Shown here piece by piece: positions 57,172 through 64,000 of a DNA stretch of 64,000 nucleotides. Numbering within the stretch: the first letter of the stretch is position 1; the number at the start of each line of letters is the position of its first letter. A program made the position numbers and the translations under genes. The notes beneath the pieces are model-generated. The model worked only from the letters and a program-made list of their open reading frames with translations, was not told the origin of the DNA and made no database searches. This DNA comes from Aspergillus flavus (lineage: Eukaryota > Ascomycota > Eurotiomycetes > Eurotiales > Aspergillaceae): the NCBI RefSeq assembly GCF_009017415.1, contig NC_092408.1:4485650-4549649 (forward strand). The letters run 5' to 3'.

Positions 57172-60100
57172 ATTATATTTTCTTTTTTTAGATTAATTAT
57201 CTTTAAATAATAATTAATATATTATTTATATTAAATAATCAACACTTTAAAAACGTGTTAAATATTCTATATAGAAATATTAACTCTATATAAATTATTA
57301 TTAAATAAATAATAATTATTTATAATAATAATATTAATATTAATAAAATATTAAATAAACTTCTTTTTATTATTTTTATATTTTATCTTTTTTTATTCTA
57401 TAATATCTTTTTTATATATTATAAACTTTTTCTTTCTCTATATTTTAAATCTAGTTATTTCTTTATATTTCTTTATTAATATTATTATATTTTACTATAA
57501 AAGAATTATTAATACTTTAGTTATTCTCTCTATTTTATAATATCTATATTATTTAAAAACTACTATTAAAAATAGAAAATATAAAAAAAATAAATTATTT
57601 ATAATTAATTATAAATTTAATAGTATAGTATTAATATTATATAAATAATATAGTAATTAAAATATTAATTATAATTAAATATACTTTTTTATCTAATATA
57701 CTATTTATTATTAATTTATAAAAATTTTTTAAAATATATTAAATAATATATATAATTTATATTATATATTAAAATAAATAAAAACTATTTTCTAAAATAA
57801 AAATAAAAAATAAATTATATTTAGCTTAAAAATATAGAAATTAATTATTTAAGCTTATATTATATTATACTATATTTTTAATAAAGTAAAATTAATTTAT
57901 TAAAAAAAATTTTATTTAATTATTAAAAAAATTAAAAAGCTTAAAGTATATATTAATAAATTAATTTAAAACTTTTTTTTTAATAATTTTATAATAAATT
58001 ATTATTAATTATTATAAAAATATAAGCTATTATATTAATATTTTTAAATAATAGTTAAGTCTATTATCTTCTTAAAATAATATAAAAATTTATAGATAAT
58101 ATATAGAAAATTATTAATTTTAATTTAAAAAATTTAATACTAATTATATATCTTAGTAAATAATTATTTAAAATTTTATCTATTATATAAAATAAATAGT
58201 TTATAAATATTTTAATTAAAAAAATATAAAAAAAGATTAATAGAAATATTAAAATACTATATTTAATATTTTCTTTATTATTTTTATAGTAATTTAATAT
58301 AGTAATTAGTTAATATTTTAACGCTTTTATCTTTCTATTTTAATAATAATTTTAAAATAAATTAGTAGATTTTTTATATTTTAATTAATAATAAAATTTT
58401 CTAGTATATATAAAGTTAATATATTTTTTTATAATTATTATTTATTTATTAAATATTTACTATAGCTATATTAATATTATATTAATCTTTAAATATATTA
58501 TTAACTTTTTTATTTAAAATTATAAATTTTTTTTTTTATATTTACTATATCTTTTTTAAAAATCTATTAATTATATTTTAATAATTATTCTATTTATTTT
58601 ACTAAATATTAGATTTTTTTTTTAAAGATTTACTTTTCTTTAACTTTTTCTATTTTTTATTTATTATTATTATTAAAATTAAATATTAATAATAGATTAA
58701 TATTATTTTAATAATATAGTATTCTATAGTTTTAGTAATAAGATATAGAATATATTATAAATTTAATTATAATTATTAAATAAACTAAATTAATATATTT
58801 ACTTTTTTATAGTATTTAGTATTTAAAATAGTTTAATATATTTTAATACTAGTTTTTAAATTAAAACTTTTAATTTAATATTTTAAATTAATAACTATAT
58901 AAAATTATTTTACTTAAATAATTTTACTTAATAATATTTATTAAAATATTTTTTTTAAAATTCTATTATATTTTACTAATATTCTACTAAATTTTTATAA
59001 ATTTTTATTAATTTTTTAATATAATATTATATTACTAGAATCTTTTTTAAAAAAGTATTATTTTTAATATATAATTAAAAATTTAATAAGTAGTTAAATA
59101 GAATTTAAAATAGTAATAGTTTAATAATTATATTTTAAGCGTTATTATATATAAATTCTACTATTAAAAATAGATTTAATTAATTTATTTATTTTTTATT
59201 AATAAAATATTTAAAATAATATTCTAATATTTAATTTATATATTCTATTTAACTATTAATTTATAAATAAAATATTATTAATAATCTAAATTTTATATAG
59301 TTAAAATAATAAAAATTTAACTAGAATTTATTAATAAAGATTAATTTTTTATTAAATATAATACTATTTAATAGTTTAAATTATAATTTTATATAATTAT
59401 AAAATAATTTAATAAATTTTACTATATTAATTATTATTAAAATAAAAAAGAATAGTAATTATTTAAAAAATTAATTAATTATTATCTATATTAAATTAAT
59501 AATTTTATTTTTAAATATTATTTCTAATAACTTTATTATAAAATCTATTAATAGTTCTATAAAAGATTTAAATAAAATTAATAGTAATTCTAAAATTTTA
59601 TAAAAATAATATTTTAAAGCTACTATTTTTTAATATACTAGATATTTTACTATATAGTCTATAATATTTTATTAAAAATTTATTTAATAAAATTTATTTT
59701 TAAGTAGAATTTCTATATAATTTTTTTTAAAATAATCTATAAAAAAATTATTATAATATAGATTAATTAAGATTTACTATAAATTCTTTTTTAAAAAAAT
59801 ATATAATTAATTTTTAAATTTAATTAATTTATTAAAAATAATATTTTAATTCTTATTTTTTATAAATCTTTACTTTATAGTAATCTTTTATTATTAAATC
59901 TCTAGATTTTTAGATTATATCTATTTTATAAGATCTTTTAAATCTTTTTAAATCTTAATAATATATACTTTTTTAGAAATATAAATATATTATATTTAAA
60001 ATCTAGAAATAAATTAATTTTAATTTAATTTTTTTTAAATAGTTTAGTTAACTATTTCTATACTAATTTTATAATTTTTAAAGCTTATTATTATATAAAT

Positions 60101-63100
60101 ATTAAATTTAGAACTTTTTTATAAAAATATTTTACTAAGTTTAAACTAGAGTTTTTTTTATAATAAATTCTTAATCTATAAGAATTCTATACTAATAAAT
60201 TATTATATAAATAATAATATTAACTTTATATTTAGAGTATATTCTAAGATTTTCTCTAATTTTTAGAAAAATCTATTAACTAGATTTAATTTTCTAGTCT
60301 AATATTTAATTATAAAATTAAAAAAAATTAGAAATATAAATTATCGCGCTTAATATTTATTTAATTTAATTTATTTTATAAAGATCTATAAATTTAAATA
60401 ATTAATAAAAATTTTAATAGTATATACTAAATTTTTAAAATATTATTATTAATATTTAAATAAATAGATAATAATATATAGTTTTTAATTAAAAATACTA
60501 TAATTTAATTTTATTTTACTAAATTTTTATAACTAAATTATTATAAAATAGTAAGTTTTATTTTTATTTAACTAAAATATAATTTCTACTATTTTTTTAT
60601 TTAAAATATTAATTTTAATTTAAATAGATTATTAAAAATTAAAATAGTATAAAAAAATATTAATTAAAAGATAATAATAAAATATTAGAATATTAATTTT
60701 TCTATAAAAATAAATTTAATTAGTCTAGATTTTTATTTATTTTTTAATTTTTTTATTAAGAAAATAAAAAATAAAATAATTTAGAAATAATTTTAAATAA
60801 ATTATTAATAAAAATTATAAAATTCTAAAAAACTTTATATATTATAATAGCTTTTAGATTCTTTCTATAATATAATATTATTTATTTATTAAAAATCTAT
60901 AAAAATATTATCTTATAATATAATATATTCTAAAAATTTAATCTATTTTTAATAGAAAATATATTTTAATAATTTTCTATATAAATTAATTTTTTATAAT
61001 TAATTTAATATTTATTTAATATATTTTATATAGCTCTTTTAATTTAATAAAAAAATTAAAATATTATCTAGATATATTATATAATAGATATCTAAAATAT
61101 TATATAATATTATATATAAATAGCTTTAAAAAATAGCTAATATATTTATAAAATTAAAAAATACTATTAAATATTTAAAATAACTATATTTTATATAAAA
61201 TATTATTTTCTATTTATTTTTTTTTATAGATAGATTTAATAATATATATTTTAAATATTAATTTTAATAAAAAATTTTATATCTATTAAATAATCTAAAA
61301 TTTTTAATATTAAAAATAATAAATAGTAATTCTTTATTATTATTTTATTAAAATCTTAATAATTAATATATAGTTTTAAACTACTATTCTTTTTAAAAAT
61401 AAATAAGATAAAGATTTCTATAGAATTTTTTAAAAATCTAATCTAACTATACTCTAGATTTTTATTAATATATTATTTTAATATTTAAAATTTTTATTAA
61501 AAAAAAAAATAAATAAAACTATATAGTAATATTTTACTATTAATAAATTTAATTATATAATCTATTACTTTTTAAAATAATATAATTTTAAATTTTTATT
61601 TTAAAAAAATATCTTTATATTTTTTTAGTTTTAGTAGAATTTTATTAATATATTATAAAATAGAATTTTTTAAATTATTTAGTAACTAGATTTTTTTAAA
61701 TAGTTTTACTATAGTAAAGATATAAATAAGATTTTAATATAATTTTATAAATTTATAAATTAATATTAATTTAATTAATAAAAATTTAAATTACTATTTA
61801 TAATTCTATAGTAATAAATAGATTTTTAAATTATTTATAATTATTATTAATAAAAAAATTAGATTTTTTTAAAAATAAAAATCTCTATTAATTACTATAT
61901 ATAGTCTAATAAAGCTCTAGATAATTTTTTAAAAATTAATAATAATAAAAAATATTTTTTATATACTATAAATTAGAATAATAATATAATTAATTATTTT
62001 AATTATTAAAGCTATAAATTAAATCTTTTTAAAATAAAAATTTTAATAAATTAATAGCTAATAATATTAATTTTAATATAGCTATTTAAATTAATAAATA
62101 TTTTAATATTATTTTTATATTAAATAAAAATATAAAAATATATAATAATCTTTATATAGAAATTAAAAATTAATTTAATAAAAATTATTCTAACTTTAAA
62201 TTATTTTCTAACTCTAAATCTACTTCTTCTACTTCGGCTAATTAAATTATAGCTTTTTTTTTTTAAATAATAATTAATAAAATAAAAATTACTATTATAT
62301 ATATAGTATTATAAAGAATTTTTTTTATTATTAATAAAATTTTTATTAGATTTTTTAAAATTTTTTTTTAAATTTTTTTTTATATTTTATAATTTCTTAT
62401 CTTTATTTAATTTATTATTTTTATTTTTACTTTTTTTTAAAAAAATATTATATTTCTATTTTTATTTTTTATATAGAAAATTCTAATAATATATAATAAA
62501 AATTACTATTTTATTTTATTAATTTAAAAACTTTATATAATATTTTTATATATATTTTAATAATTTTAAAAAAAATTTTATAAAAAAAATAAGTACTTTT
62601 TCTTTTTTTAATTATTTTAAAAAATATTATTTTAAAAAATTAAAATAAATATAAAATTTTTTTAAATCTTAATCTTTTTATTAATAAATTTTTTTAAATT
62701 AATTTATAATATTAGACTATAAAATAGCTAAATTTTTAATTAATAAAAAAATCTATTCTATAAAATATTATTATAATTTTTTAATATTTCTTTATTAATT
62801 TCTTTTTTTTTTATAAAATATTGGTACTATTACTATTAATAAATTAAAAATATATAAAAAAATACTATAATAATTTTTTAATTATTTTTTTTTAAATATT
62901 TTTTTACTTTTTTAAAAAAATATTTTAAATTAAAAATCTATTTCTATCTTTATTATAGTTTAAAGTTAAGAATAAATTTAGAAATATTCTTAAAAAATTT
63001 AGTAATATAATTATCTATTAATAAAATAGAACTAGATTATTAATAATTTTATAAAGATTTTTTATTTTATAGTTAATTCTTTAATTATTAAATAATATTT

Positions 63101-63282
63101 TTTAAACTTTAGAGAATTTTATTTTCTTAAATATTTAATTTAAAAATAGTTTTTAAAACTATTTTTATAAAAAAAGATATATTTTTATTAGAGATTTTTA
63201 GAGATAAAAAAATATCTCTATTAAATAATTAAAATAATAATACTAACAATATTCTTAAATAATTAAAAAAAAGAATTAAAAT

Positions 63283-63603
63283 TATTAAAGAAATATCTAC
63301 TAATTAAAATAAAGAATCTATTAATTAAATAAGAATATATAGATAAAGCACTAGATAATAAATACTAGAGATAGAAGATTAATTCTTAATTTTCTACTAA
63401 TAATTATAGTACTAATTTATAGCTAAGAATCCCTAGGATTCTCTATATATAATAATTAATTCTTTTAATAAAGCTACTATATATTATTAGAAAGATAATG
63501 GATATAGATATTAAAAATACTATTTAACTATTAGAATATCTATATATCTAGAATAAAGTAAACTATACAGTTACCTTATATAATTGTTATTATTTCTATG
63601 ACA
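63283..63603 (-). repeat. LTR of the retrotransposon (right copy)
   Basis: 321 bp, colinear with the left copy without indels, ending TCTATGACA. Most differences from the left copy are G-to-A or C-to-T. Confidence 0.8.
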
Positions 63604-63608
63604 ATTAA

Positions 63609-63810
63609 AATTATAAATACTAGAATTTAAATATTAAAAATTAAAATAAATATTATTAATAATATAATAAATATCTAATTATATATAAAATATATAGTAT
63701 AGATAGATTTAAATATTATAAAAAATTTAAATTTATTAATCTAAATAAAGTAATAAAAGAATATAAAAAAATATATTATTAATTAAAAAAATATAAATAT
63801 TACTATTATA
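63609..63810. mobile_element. Continuation of the split older element up to the telomere
   Basis: AT-only sequence that follows the target duplication and is cut off by telomeric repeats. No frame is readable. Confidence 0.35.
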
Positions 63811-64000
63811 CATTAGGGTCAACATTAATATATAATTATTATTTTTAAATATTAGGGTCAATATTAGGGTCAACATTAGGGTCAACATTAGGGTCAACAT
63901 TAGGGTCAACATTAGGGTCAACATTAGGGTCAACATTAGGGTCAACATTAGGGTCAACATTAGGGTCAACATTAGGGTCAACATTAGGGTCAACATTAGG
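63811..64000 (+). repeat. Telomere: TTAGGGTCAACA array
   Basis: One isolated unit at 63811-63824, 27 bp of AT sequence, then an uninterrupted array from 63852 to the window end: a first variant unit TTAGGGTCAATA and about 11 exact TTAGGGTCAACA units. The G-rich strand runs 5'->3' toward the end, as expected for a right telomere. The 12-bp unit equals the telomere repeat reported for Aspergillus oryzae. Confidence 0.95.

Larger units (their letters stand above)
56851..63603 (-). mobile_element. LTR retrotransposon, RIP-degraded, probably Ty3/gypsy
   Basis: 6753 bp with two colinear LTRs of 321 bp at a constant offset of 6432 bp, TG at the left edge and CA at the right edge of the set, and a 5-bp target duplication ATTAA on both sides (56846-56850 and 63604-63608). 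The interior has stops in all frames. On the minus strand at about 60750-60860 the phrase VF-stop-NFIIFINNLFKIISKL aligns, position by position, with the VFLGFxNFYRRFIxxFSK segment that follows the reverse transcriptase of Ty3/gypsy elements, so the coding strand is probably minus. Family call is tentative; element boundaries are firm. Confidence 0.8.

Noticed and set aside
63736..63996. 86-codon frame on the minus strand made of repeated MLTL
   Set aside because: It is a translation of the telomere repeat complement, not a gene.
63851..64000. Regular short direct repeats that could suggest a CRISPR array
   Set aside because: Units are contiguous with no spacers and match a fungal telomere repeat.

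Overview
This looks like the right-hand end of a chromosome from a filamentous ascomycete, most likely an Aspergillus. The evidence is: short GT-AG introns of 45-86 bp with CTGAC/CTAAC-like branch points; fungal-type genes (Zn2Cys6 and C2H2/Fungal_trans regulators, GH28, GH71, a hybrid PKS-NRPS); AT-only tracts with the mark of repeat-induced point mutation (RIP); and a terminal array of the 12-bp unit TTAGGGTCAACA, the telomere repeat reported for Aspergillus oryzae. The species cannot be fixed from sequence alone. Gene models were built by hand: every multi-exon gene listed keeps one open frame through all its proposed junctions.

Left part (1-9.1 kb): a compact group of a C2H2/Fungal_trans regulator (-), an aldo-keto reductase (+), a cytochrome P450 (+) and a MmgE/PrpD-family protein (-). 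The regulator and the reductase share a divergent promoter that holds two perfect inverted repeats. This could be a small metabolic cluster of its own.

Middle part (9.4-25.4 kb): ordinary accessory genes (two small secreted proteins, a promethin-like membrane protein, a GH71 alpha-1,3-glucanase, a GH28 pectinase) followed by decayed DNA: an NRPS thiolation-condensation relic with one in-frame TGA, a RIP-degraded pogo/Fot1-like transposon with readable TIRs and TA target duplication, and a DUF6604-like pseudogene with stops and frameshifts.

Biosynthetic cluster (28.0-49.7 kb): Zn2Cys6 regulator (+), FAD monooxygenase (-), P450 (-), MFS transporter (+) and a 3917-residue PKS-NRPS (+). The synthase reads KS-AT-DH-psiMT-ER-KR-ACP-C-A-T-R*. 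It carries its own intact-looking ER, has a ghost methyltransferase, and ends in a reductase-like domain with altered cofactor and catalytic motifs, which suggests Dieckmann-type (tetramate) release. A CCGCGG motif recurs in the intergenic regions of the cluster and is a candidate regulator site. I do not recognise the cluster as a known one.

Right end (50.5-64 kb): an aspartic-protease-fold secreted protein that has lost both DTG motifs, then about 11 kb of RIP-destroyed repeats: a head-to-head inverted repeat shared with the DUF6604 locus, a second inverted repeat pair, an LTR retrotransposon with matching 321-bp LTRs and a 5-bp target duplication inserted in an older element, and finally the telomere.
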